Assembly: GCA_049315745.1 (NCBI GenBank)
Contig: JBMOJO010000020.1
Coordinates: 1 to 29,586, forward strand
Source: JADJPL01 sp049315745
GTDB taxonomy: Bacteria > Bacteroidota > Bacteroidia > Chitinophagales > Saprospiraceae
DNA: 29,586 bases
Direction of reading: 5' to 3'
Every line of letters starts with the position of its first letter. Position 1 is the stretch's first letter. The notes beneath the pieces were generated by a model. The model did not search any database, was not told the DNA's origin, and was given only the letters and a program-made list of their open reading frames with translations. The translations under genes and the position numbers were made by a program. Below are positions 24,127 to 29,586 of the stretch, piece after piece.

Positions 24127-24486
24127 GGGGGTTGTGCGGAAAAGTCTTTGCCGCCTTCGGCGGCAGAATTTTCATGGGGTTGTGCAAAAGGTTTTTGCCG
24201 CCTTCGGCGCGAAGCGCCGGGGTTGTGTAAAAAGGTTTTTCTTGGCACTTCGCGCCAAATTAAGTTTGGATGGAGACATCTTTTTCCTGATTTTGCTTCG
24301 CAAAATCAGGAAAAAGATGTCTCCATCCAAAGAATATTTCGCCGCCGCAGGCGGCGAAAACCTTTTTTCACAACCTCACAACCCCAACATTATTTGGGGC
24401 GAAGCGCCATGAAAATACTTTTCACACAACCCCTTTCAAGAGAACATTCTGCCGCTGCAAGCGGCAAATCAGTTTTCACACAACCC
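24127..24486. repeat. Nested cluster of composite palindromic elements
   Basis: Three left termini of the form ggggttgtg(n)aaaagg begin at 24127, 24176 and 24219. Three reverse-complement termini (…cacaaccc) end at about 24385, 24433 and 24486. They lie in symmetric order around the large hairpin at 24265-24331. Each arm also holds a small GC-rich hairpin, mostly with a three-base loop, such as gccgcc-ttc-ggcggc (24150-24164) and the 10-bp stem at 24337-24359. The innermost unit, reversed, matches the element at 5330-5474. Confidence 0.85.
24265..24331. repeat. Perfect 67-nt hairpin (32-bp stem, 3-nt loop)
   Basis: The arm from tttggatggagacatc to gattttgc pairs without mismatch to gcaaaatc ... 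gatgtctccatccaaa around the loop ttc (24297-24299). It forms the centre of the nested cluster. A stem this long and perfect would extrude as a cruciform in DNA or form a very stable RNA hairpin. Confidence 0.95.
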
Positions 24487-24828
24487 AGGCCTTGCCATAC
24501 GGATTTTATTCCGTTGTAGCTTATAACTTTAAAACAACAAATTTATTTTAAACGTTAAGAAAAACGAAACGAATTGCAATCCATATCCTGAAAGAACCGG
24601 TTTGTGATACACCCGGAGGCCCTCAAGATGTCCTGAATGCGATAAATGCCCCGACGGGGACACACCGTGGGACAAAACGGTACAGCTCCCGGAGGCCTTC
24701 GCGTTAAGTCGTTTCCCGCCTTTGGTGGCAGAGGATTTTTTAGGGACGGCATCAAGTCTCCAAAAAATATAACTCAAAAAGCAACTTGTGAGACAGCCCT
24801 GGACTTTTCGGCGTAAAACAATCAAAGC

Positions 24829-25734
24829 ATGAGGTTCCTTGACGAAGAAAAAATGACATTGTGGATAGCGCGCATGAAGGCCCCCTACCGCCTGATCATA
24901 CGTAACGATGAGACCCTGGAGGAAAGGGCCTCCTTTCGGCTCTCCATCCTGAATGTATATGTCCTGCTGAGCAGTATCGTGGTATTGATGGCCATAACCA
25001 TGATTTTACTGATTGCCTATACCCCTTTAAAGCGCTATATCCCCGGCTATATCGGCAGCGGAGGCCGGGAAGGCCGGGAGCTCGTACGCCTTGCCAAATC
25101 GGTGCGCGAGCTGGAGGTCGCCCTGGAGGCCAACGAAAAATATTCCGAAAACCTTCGCCGTTTGCTCGCCGGGGAAGTCCAGACGGAAAAAGATGTGCGG
25201 CAGCCGCTTCCGGGGAATGTGGCAAAATCGTCAACGCCCAAGCCGGTAGCTGCCTCCGATGAAGACTGGCAGCTCCGTCAGGAGGAAGAGTTTACCCGGC
25301 TTGCAGAAGTTTCCCGGCAGGGAAAGGTAAAAAATAGTTTCGGGCCACAGGAGCGGTCTATCGAGCAACTTTTTTTCATCGCCCCTGTGCGCGGCGAAAT
25401 CAGCGCGCCTTTCTCCCTGGCAAAAAAACATCTCGGCATTGATGTCGTCGCCCCTAAAAATACGGCCATCCGGGCGGCTATGGACGGATATGTGTTTTTA
25501 GCCGACTGGACCCTCGAGACCGGCAACACCATTGCAATCCAGCACAGCAATAATGTCATCACCTTTTACAAGCATAATGCCGTACTGCTGAAAAAAACTG
25601 GTAGCTTTGTGCGGGCAGGGGAAGCGATCGCGATTATTGGCAATACCGGTGACCTGACCTCAGGGCCGCATTTGCACTTCGAGCTTTGGTACCGGGGCAA
25701 GGCCATTGACCCTGCCGATTACATCGCCTTCTGA
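24829..25734 (+). CDS. Membrane-anchored M23 (LytM-type) peptidoglycan endopeptidase
   Basis: 301 aa. An N-terminal cytoplasmic segment of about 38 residues is followed by a membrane helix (about 40-63, LNVYVLLSSIVVLMAITMIL), a coiled-coil-like region (about 78-165) and a C-terminal M23 domain (about 182-301). The zinc site is complete: His201 and Asp205 (HLGID), His249 (FYKHN) and His283 in GPHLHFELW. Active M23 enzymes cut peptide cross-links in peptidoglycan; the intact site argues against an EnvC-like inactive activator. The first ATG (MRFLDEEK) is used; the ATG at residue 9 is also possible. Confidence 0.93.
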   Translation: MRFLDEEKMTLWIARMKAPYRLIIRNDETLEERASFRLSILNVYVLLSSIVVLMAITMILLIAYTPLKRYIPGYIGSGGREGRELVRLAKSVRELEVALEANEKYSENLRRLLAGEVQTEKDVRQPLPGNVAKSSTPKPVAASDEDWQLRQEEEFTRLAEVSRQGKVKNSFGPQERSIEQLFFIAPVRGEISAPFSLAKKHLGIDVVAPKNTAIRAAMDGYVFLADWTLETGNTIAIQHSNNVITFYKHNAVLLKKTGSFVRAGEAIAIIGNTGDLTSGPHLHFELWYRGKAIDPADYIAF

Positions 25735-25805
25735 TACCCGGCCCGAAAAACCCCTCAATTCATTAACAGCCTTGCCGCGATGGACAGCGTAATGGGAAAA
25801 TCCGC

Positions 25806-25813
25806 TATTTTTG
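25806..25813 (+). promoter_or_regulatory. Candidate -7 promoter element of the HAD gene
   Basis: TATTTTTG matches TAnnTTTG and lies 39 nt before the ATG at 25853. No good -33 TTTG was found at the usual spacing, and read-through from the M23 gene is possible. Confidence 0.4.
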
Positions 25814-25852
25814 CCCCGATAACCATCGCTGCAACCTTCATAATCCCTTTTT

Positions 25853-26284
25853 ATGGAATTACAACCGGAGCGCCTGCAACCCTCGTACAATGAAAAAGGA
25901 GAGGCCGTCAGCCCAAGGCTGCCGGCAAATATCAAGAATTTTCTCATTGACCTCGACGGGACGGTCTGTGACGATGTACCCAACGAGGACACTTACAGGA
26001 TGGCCACCGTCCTGCCCTATCCCGATGCCCTCAAGATCCTGAACAAATGGTATGACGAAGGCCATATCATCACTTTTTTTACCTCGCGCACCGAAGCGCT
26101 CCGCTGCGTTACGGAAGAATGGCTGTGCCGGCACGGCTTCAAATACCATTACATCATTTTTGGAAAGCCGCGCGGGGGCAATTACCATTGGATTGACAAC
26201 CACATCGTAAAAGCAACCAGGTTCAAGGGAAAGTTCACCGACCTGGTCGTTGAAAAACATGAAATCGAAGTATTCAAACCTTAG
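25853..26284 (+). CDS. Minimal HAD-superfamily phosphatase-like protein
   Basis: 143 aa, cytoplasmic. HAD motifs in order: motif I DLDGT with Asp33 and Asp35, motif II FFTSRT (Thr77/Ser78), motif III Lys105 in FGKPRGGNYHWI, and motif IV IDNH with Asp115. Phosphatases of this fold hydrolyse a phosphomonoester through an aspartyl phosphate. No cap domain fits in the short spacing, so a large or protein-bound substrate is possible (inference). Similar short HAD proteins are widespread in Bacteroidota and often carry unreliable names. It follows the M23 gene by 118 nt. Confidence 0.82.
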   Translation: MELQPERLQPSYNEKGEAVSPRLPANIKNFLIDLDGTVCDDVPNEDTYRMATVLPYPDALKILNKWYDEGHIITFFTSRTEALRCVTEEWLCRHGFKYHYIIFGKPRGGNYHWIDNHIVKATRFKGKFTDLVVEKHEIEVFKP

Positions 26285-26307
26285 CAGCTGCGAGAAGGAG
26301 CGCGATC

Positions 26308-27219
26308 CTATTTTTTCTTGTACAACAGATGCTTGAGCGCCGCCCCAACTTCGGGAAAATGGAACTCGAACCCGGCCGTCAGGATCTTCCTGGCACTCAC
26401 CCGTGTGCTGTCCAGCACGACGTCCGCCATTTCGCCCATGCCCATCCTCAGCAAAAAAGCAGGTACCGGAAAACCGAGGGCCTTCGTTTGCCGAACGCGC
26501 ACGAGCGTTTGGATCAGCATCCGGTGGCGCACCGGCGAGGGCGCCACTGCGTTGAATACCCCCTGGAGGGTTTCCTGCCGCAGCGCAAAAACGAAGAGCC
26601 TGCACACATCTTCGATATGAATCCAGGAATACCACTGGCGCCCATTGCCAAGATATGGCGCAAGGTGAAATTTCAGGGGCAACGCCAGTTTCTCCAGAGC
26701 TCCCCCTTTAGCCGACAGTACGATGCCAATACGGAGGACTACCGTTCGCAGCCCCGCCATGGCTACGCTGTTGGTTGCCATCTCCCACTCCATACAGCTC
26801 TCGGAAAGAAACCCCGTACCCGAAGGGCTATTCTCGTCCAGCCAGTTTTCCCCAGAGTCGCCGTAGAAGCCAATTGCAGCGGCCGCAATATATGCCGGTG
26901 GTTTGTTCTGCATTTTCAGGATCGCTTCCCGCAAAACATTGGTGCCGTTGACCCGGCTGGAGATAATCTTTTCCTTGCGCGACCTGGTCCATGGCTTGTC
27001 CGCAATACCCGCCCCTGCGAGGTTGATCACACAGGATACCCCCTCCAGTGCGGCAGGGTCAATCTTCCCCGTGTCGGGGTCCCAGGAATAGGCAGGAAAA
27101 GGGGCGGCTAAGTTTTGTTTGCGGCTCAAATGGCGAACGACGAAGCCTTCGCTCGCCAACATCCCGCTCAGGTGGCTTCCAATCAGACCGGTACCACCGG
27201 CAATCAAGACAATATTCAT
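26308..27219 (-). CDS. TIGR01777-family SDR epimerase/YfcH-like protein
   Basis: 303 aa, an extended short-chain dehydrogenase/reductase-like protein of the SDR39U1/YfcH family. The nucleotide-binding motif GGTGLIG is at residues 8-14. CVINLAGAGIADKPWTRSRK and AAAIGFYGDSGENWLDENSP are family signatures; the usual YxxxK catalytic pair is changed in this family, whose reaction remains undefined. ATG 27219 (MNIVLIAGGTG) is used; a longer frame to 27258 adds 13 residues without family similarity. Convergent with the HAD gene, 23 nt apart. Confidence 0.92.
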   Translation of the reverse strand: MNIVLIAGGTGLIGSHLSGMLASEGFVVRHLSRKQNLAAPFPAYSWDPDTGKIDPAALEGVSCVINLAGAGIADKPWTRSRKEKIISSRVNGTNVLREAILKMQNKPPAYIAAAAIGFYGDSGENWLDENSPSGTGFLSESCMEWEMATNSVAMAGLRTVVLRIGIVLSAKGGALEKLALPLKFHLAPYLGNGRQWYSWIHIEDVCRLFVFALRQETLQGVFNAVAPSPVRHRMLIQTLVRVRQTKALGFPVPAFLLRMGMGEMADVVLDSTRVSARKILTAGFEFHFPEVGAALKHLLYKKK

Positions 27220-27353
27220 ATAGTGCTTATTTTGGGGGTATCCATTTGCAAAAATCAAGGGCCGCAGGATTTCCGTATGCTACAACCCGGATTCGAAATG
27301 CGTTTGTTTAGTCGGATCTACTTTATCGGGCATTAACCCGGGAATATTTTTTT

Positions 27354-27421
27354 GGGTTGTGTAAAAAGGTTTTTCTTGGCGCTTCGCGCCAAATTAAATT
27401 TGGATGGAGACGTCTTTTTTC
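27354..27421 (+). repeat. Truncated copy of the composite palindromic element
   Basis: Aligns with 24220-24287 with about four differences by eye, all transitions. It includes the terminus gggttgtgtaaaaagg, the small hairpin ttggcgc-ttc-gcgccaa (perfect here) and the first part of the large hairpin's left arm, then stops matching before the loop. The right half is missing. Confidence 0.85.
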
Positions 27422-27460
27422 AGTAACTATTTAGCAGGTCATTGCCCCGAGAAATAATAT

Positions 27461-27518
27461 TTGGATCTGCGTGTATGCTGTTCGCGCGTCCGCGCGAACA
27501 GCATACACGCAGATCCAA
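27461..27518. repeat. Perfect 58-nt hairpin (28-bp stem, 2-nt spacer)
   Basis: Left arm ttggatctgcgtgtatgctg then ttcgcgcg; right arm is its exact reverse complement, with tc between. Only the outer ttggat/atccaa resembles the hairpin at 24265-24331; the rest of the stem is different sequence. Confidence 0.95.
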
Positions 27519-27692
27519 TAAATCCTTCGCGGCGAAACTGCGGATATCCCTGACAAATAGGTACCTTTAGTTTTTGAAGGGCTTTTGAATCCAAAGCGCG
27601 GGGTCGGGCAATACGGCTTTATGAGGACAAAAAACGGCGCTTTTATCCATTTGACGGCCCCTTGCAACAACTTCAATGTAAATTTTTGGGCA

Positions 27693-27700
27693 TATCTTTG
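27693..27700 (+). promoter_or_regulatory. Candidate -7 promoter element of the SBP operon
   Basis: TATCTTTG, a full match to TAnnTTTG, lies 86 nt before the SBP start. Upstream TTG-containing sites exist but not at ideal spacing. Confidence 0.42.
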
Positions 27701-27774
27701 CCCTGTAATAAAAAGAATATCCGATAAAAGAAAAAACCCGTACTTTCCCGCTAAAATAAAAACTATTCATTATT

Positions 27775-27780
27775 AAGGAG
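27775..27780 (+). promoter_or_regulatory. Strong ribosome-binding site of the SBP gene
   Basis: AAGGAG ends 6 nt before the ATG at 27787. It stands out because most genes in the window lack a clear Shine-Dalgarno sequence, and it fixes this start. Confidence 0.75.
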
Positions 27781-27786
27781 CCCATT

Positions 27787-29532
27787 ATGCGTCGTTTGTT
27801 TGTTTTCTGCTTATTTTTAACATCTTTTCTCCCCTTATCATGTAAAAAAGGGCCTTCCACGGCCGGCAATTTCAAAAGGACCTCCAATGCCGCCATTATC
27901 CGTATAGAAGGCGAGGCTGACAGGCTGAACCCCCTGCTTATCACTACAGATAACGGTCGTATTGTTGTGGACAACATCTTTATGAACCTGCTCACTTATG
28001 ACCCCGTTACACTTGAGCTCCAACCCGATCTGGCCAAATCGCTGCCGCTGGCGGAAGACATCCGCTCGGGCCCATACGCAGGGGGTATTGCCTACACTTT
28101 TGAAATCCTCGAAGAAGCCGTCTGGGACAATGGCGACCCGGTAACGGCAATGGACTATGTCTTCTCGCTCAAGGCAGTCGCTAACCCGCTGGTCAATGCA
28201 GCGCCACTGAGGTCTTACCTCGAGGGGTTCGGCGGAGTAGAAATTGACCCGGCAAACCCCAAAAAATTTCGGGTTTTCCTCGATGAAAAAAATTACCTCG
28301 GCGAAGAAACCGTTGGCGGCCTTTTCCCCCTCCTTCCCGAGTATCTGTTCGACCCCAAAGGCCTGCTCAAGGATATCCCGCTCGCCGACCTGCTCGATGC
28401 CCAAAAGGCCGATGAGATGGCCGAAAATGACCAACGCCTGAAACAATTCGCAGATGCGTTCAACTCGGAGGCATACTCCCGCGATCCAGGCATCATCAAA
28501 GGTTGTGGGCCATACGAACTTTTGCTCTGGGAAACCGACCAAAGGATTATCCTCGGCAAAAAAACGAATTGGTGGGGCAGAAAAAAACCCAGGCTCGCCG
28601 TAGGGCCAGACTCCCTGATTTTCAAACCCATCCCCAACCCTGCTACCGCGCTCGCGGCGCTTCAGAATGAGGAAATAGATGCGATGGCCGGTATCCTGCC
28701 GGAAGATTTTCGACGGCTCGAGCAGGATTCGCTTTTCAAGCAACGCTATCAACTCTTTACCGTCAATAGCCTCGCGTATTATTATATAGGTGTAAATGCC
28801 CGAAAGCCCTTGCTCGCCGAAAAGGCCGTCCGCAAAGCCCTCGCACATATCGTTGATGCGGATGAAATCATCCGGGAGGTATTCCAGGGTTTTGGCGAGC
28901 GCATCGCAGCACCCGTTCCCCCTTCGGCCAGCTACTACCCCAAAAACCTGAAACCTATCCGGGCCAACCTCGAAAAGGCAAAAGCACTGCTCAGCTCCGA
29001 CGGGTGGAACGATAGCAACAACAACGGCATTGTGGACAAAGTCCTCGACGGCAAACGAGTGGAACTTTCCGTCGCCTATCTGCTCAATGCAAGCAGCGAA
29101 ACTTCCCGCAATATCGGCCTCCTGATCCAGGACAATGCCCGCCGGGCCGGTGTCGAAGTCAGGCTCGAAGCAAAAGAACCCACCGTACTGCTGGAACAAC
29201 TCCGCGAACGCAATTTCGAACTCATATCCGCAGGCCGGACGTTGTCACCGCTCTGGAACCCACTGCAAAACTGGCATACCCAGGGCGACAACAGGTATGG
29301 CTTCGGGGATGCCGGTACGGATGCCCTGATAGATGAAATCCTCCAGTCCATGGACGAAAAACAGCGCAATGACAAAATCCGCCGGCTCCTTGACCGGATC
29401 TACGACGAGCAGGTTGAAATTTTTCTTTTTGCACCTAAAGACCGCCTGGCGATTCACAAACGCTTTGATGCGGTCACCACCTCCTTTACGCCCGGCTTCG
29501 TCCCGGAACTGCTGATGCTTAACCTGGAATAA
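27787..29532 (+). CDS. Family-5 (peptide/oligopeptide-type) ABC substrate-binding lipoprotein
   Basis: 581 aa. Lipoprotein signal with the lipobox LPLSC (Cys19). The SBP_bac_5 fold is recognisable from RLNPLLITTDNGRIVVDNIF and YEPL-like LLTYDPVTLELQPDLAKSL, GIAYTFEILEEAVWDNGDPV and the second-lobe segment YYYIGVNARKPLLAEKAVRK. The loop DSNNNGIVDKVLDGK is the acidic motif common in this family before the C-terminal lobe. It should capture peptides or similar ligands for an ABC importer; the ligand is not predictable. The next open frame, starting 13 nt after its stop, looks like the permease. Confidence 0.92.
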   Translation: MRRLFVFCLFLTSFLPLSCKKGPSTAGNFKRTSNAAIIRIEGEADRLNPLLITTDNGRIVVDNIFMNLLTYDPVTLELQPDLAKSLPLAEDIRSGPYAGGIAYTFEILEEAVWDNGDPVTAMDYVFSLKAVANPLVNAAPLRSYLEGFGGVEIDPANPKKFRVFLDEKNYLGEETVGGLFPLLPEYLFDPKGLLKDIPLADLLDAQKADEMAENDQRLKQFADAFNSEAYSRDPGIIKGCGPYELLLWETDQRIILGKKTNWWGRKKPRLAVGPDSLIFKPIPNPATALAALQNEEIDAMAGILPEDFRRLEQDSLFKQRYQLFTVNSLAYYYIGVNARKPLLAEKAVRKALAHIVDADEIIREVFQGFGERIAAPVPPSASYYPKNLKPIRANLEKAKALLSSDGWNDSNNNGIVDKVLDGKRVELSVAYLLNASSETSRNIGLLIQDNARRAGVEVRLEAKEPTVLLEQLRERNFELISAGRTLSPLWNPLQNWHTQGDNRYGFGDAGTDALIDEILQSMDEKQRNDKIRRLLDRIYDEQVEIFLFAPKDRLAIHKRFDAVTTSFTPGFVPELLMLNLE

Positions 29533-29545
29533 CTGCATTAATACG

Positions 29546-29586
29546 GTGTTTGTCTTTCTTTTGCGGCGGCTTGCCACCCTGCTGCC
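29546..29586 (+). CDS. ABC transporter permease (DppB/OppB-like), first codons only
   Basis: Partial gene cut by the right edge. From a GTG at 29546 the frame reads MFVFLLRRLATLL, closely like the start of DppB/OppB-type inner-membrane permeases (a short N-terminus, then LLRRL and the first helix). It begins 13 nt after the substrate-binding protein stop, the expected operon order. There is no in-frame ATG in the gap, so GTG is the likely start if the call is right. Only 13 codons are visible. Confidence 0.6.
   Translation, partial: MFVFLLRRLATLL

Larger units (their letters stand above)
24102..24828. other. Divergent intergenic region with repeat cluster
   Basis: 727 nt between the sprE and M23 starts. 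24127-24486 is the nested palindromic repeat cluster. 24487-24828 has no gene I accept; a 98-codon minus-strand frame (24529-24825) lacks protein-like composition. Within it cccggaggcc occurs twice (about 24613 and 24691), and ccccgacgggg forms a small palindrome near 24650. No convincing promoter for either neighbour was found. Confidence 0.6.
27220..27786. other. Divergent intergenic region between SDR and SBP genes
   Basis: 567 nt. It contains a truncated copy of the composite element (27354-27421), a separate perfect hairpin (27461-27518), a TATCTTTG promoter box and an AAGGAG ribosome-binding site. Short open frames here (for example 27431-27676 on the minus strand) run through the palindrome and are not credible genes. 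Confidence 0.65.

Noticed and set aside
24265..24331. Rho-independent terminator
   Set aside because: The hairpin lies upstream of two divergent genes, is far longer than a terminator stem, and no gene ends beside it.
24127..24486. CRISPR array
   Set aside because: The repeated termini are inverted and nested rather than directly repeated with regular spacers, and no cas gene is present.
24134..24519. Overlapping open frames through the repeat cluster
   Set aside because: They translate the palindromes and share no protein-like features; repeat structure explains the open frames.
24529..24825. 98-codon minus-strand frame between the repeats and the M23 gene
   Set aside because: No recognisable domain, no ribosome site, and it overlaps small palindromes; composition is unlike the real genes nearby.
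27838..29199. 453-codon open frame on the minus strand, antisense to the SBP gene
   Set aside because: The plus-strand frame has a lipobox, a good ribosome-binding site and family motifs throughout; the antisense frame has none and is a by-product of codon bias.

Overview
The window looks like a chromosomal segment of a Bacteroidota bacterium, most likely of the Saprospiria/Saprospiraceae type (inference, no phylogeny run). The support is: two type IX secretion/gliding markers (an SprE/PorW-like TPR lipoprotein and a LamG protein ending in a CHU_C-type sorting domain), signal peptides cleaved before Gln, several TAnnTTTG-type -7 promoter elements, weak or absent Shine-Dalgarno sites at most genes, and DUF2141 and methylmalonyl-CoA epimerase genes typical of the phylum. 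An Nqr sodium pump fits a marine or saline/wastewater lineage. No rRNA, tRNA, CRISPR, transposase or phage gene was seen.

Layout. 1-5179 (minus): the operon nqrA-B-C-D-E-F, read right to left, with nqrF running off the left edge. NqrA carries an unusual N-terminal signal peptide plus membrane anchor. 5180-5503: a composite palindromic repeat between nqrA and coaX. 5504-8422: coaX (minus), an unknown conserved protein (plus) and lysC (minus). 8612-9274 (plus): an ACT-domain-like protein divergent from lysC. 9333-11856 (minus): an EamA/DMT transporter and a CrtI/carotenoid-isomerase-like FAD oxidoreductase. 12064-15881 (plus): a small DUF4870-like membrane protein, then a tightly spaced SGNH-hydrolase/MBOAT pair that looks like an extracytoplasmic O-acylation module. 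15862-19391 (minus): a FemAB-like GNAT protein whose end overlaps the MBOAT end, a DUF2141 secreted protein, a cation-dependent O-methyltransferase, a TauE/SafE permease and methylmalonyl-CoA epimerase. 19805-21034 (plus): the T9SS cargo-like LamG protein, convergent with sprE/porW (21084-24101, minus). 24829-26284 (plus): a membrane-anchored M23 peptidase and a mini HAD phosphatase. 26308-27219 (minus): a TIGR01777 SDR epimerase. 27787 to the end (plus): a family-5 peptide-type substrate-binding lipoprotein followed by the first codons of its permease.

The most unusual DNA is intergenic. A family of composite palindromic elements occurs upstream of nqrA (5330-5474), between sprE and the M23 gene (24127-24486, three termini facing in and three facing out around a 67-nt hairpin with an unbroken 32-bp stem) and between the SDR and SBP genes (a truncated copy at 27354-27421, plus a different perfect 58-nt hairpin at 27461-27518). 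Two hairpins share a core and a three-base loop but differ by paired changes that keep the stem intact. Two short direct repeats also flank the tauE-mce pair. No gene in the window obviously mobilises these elements.
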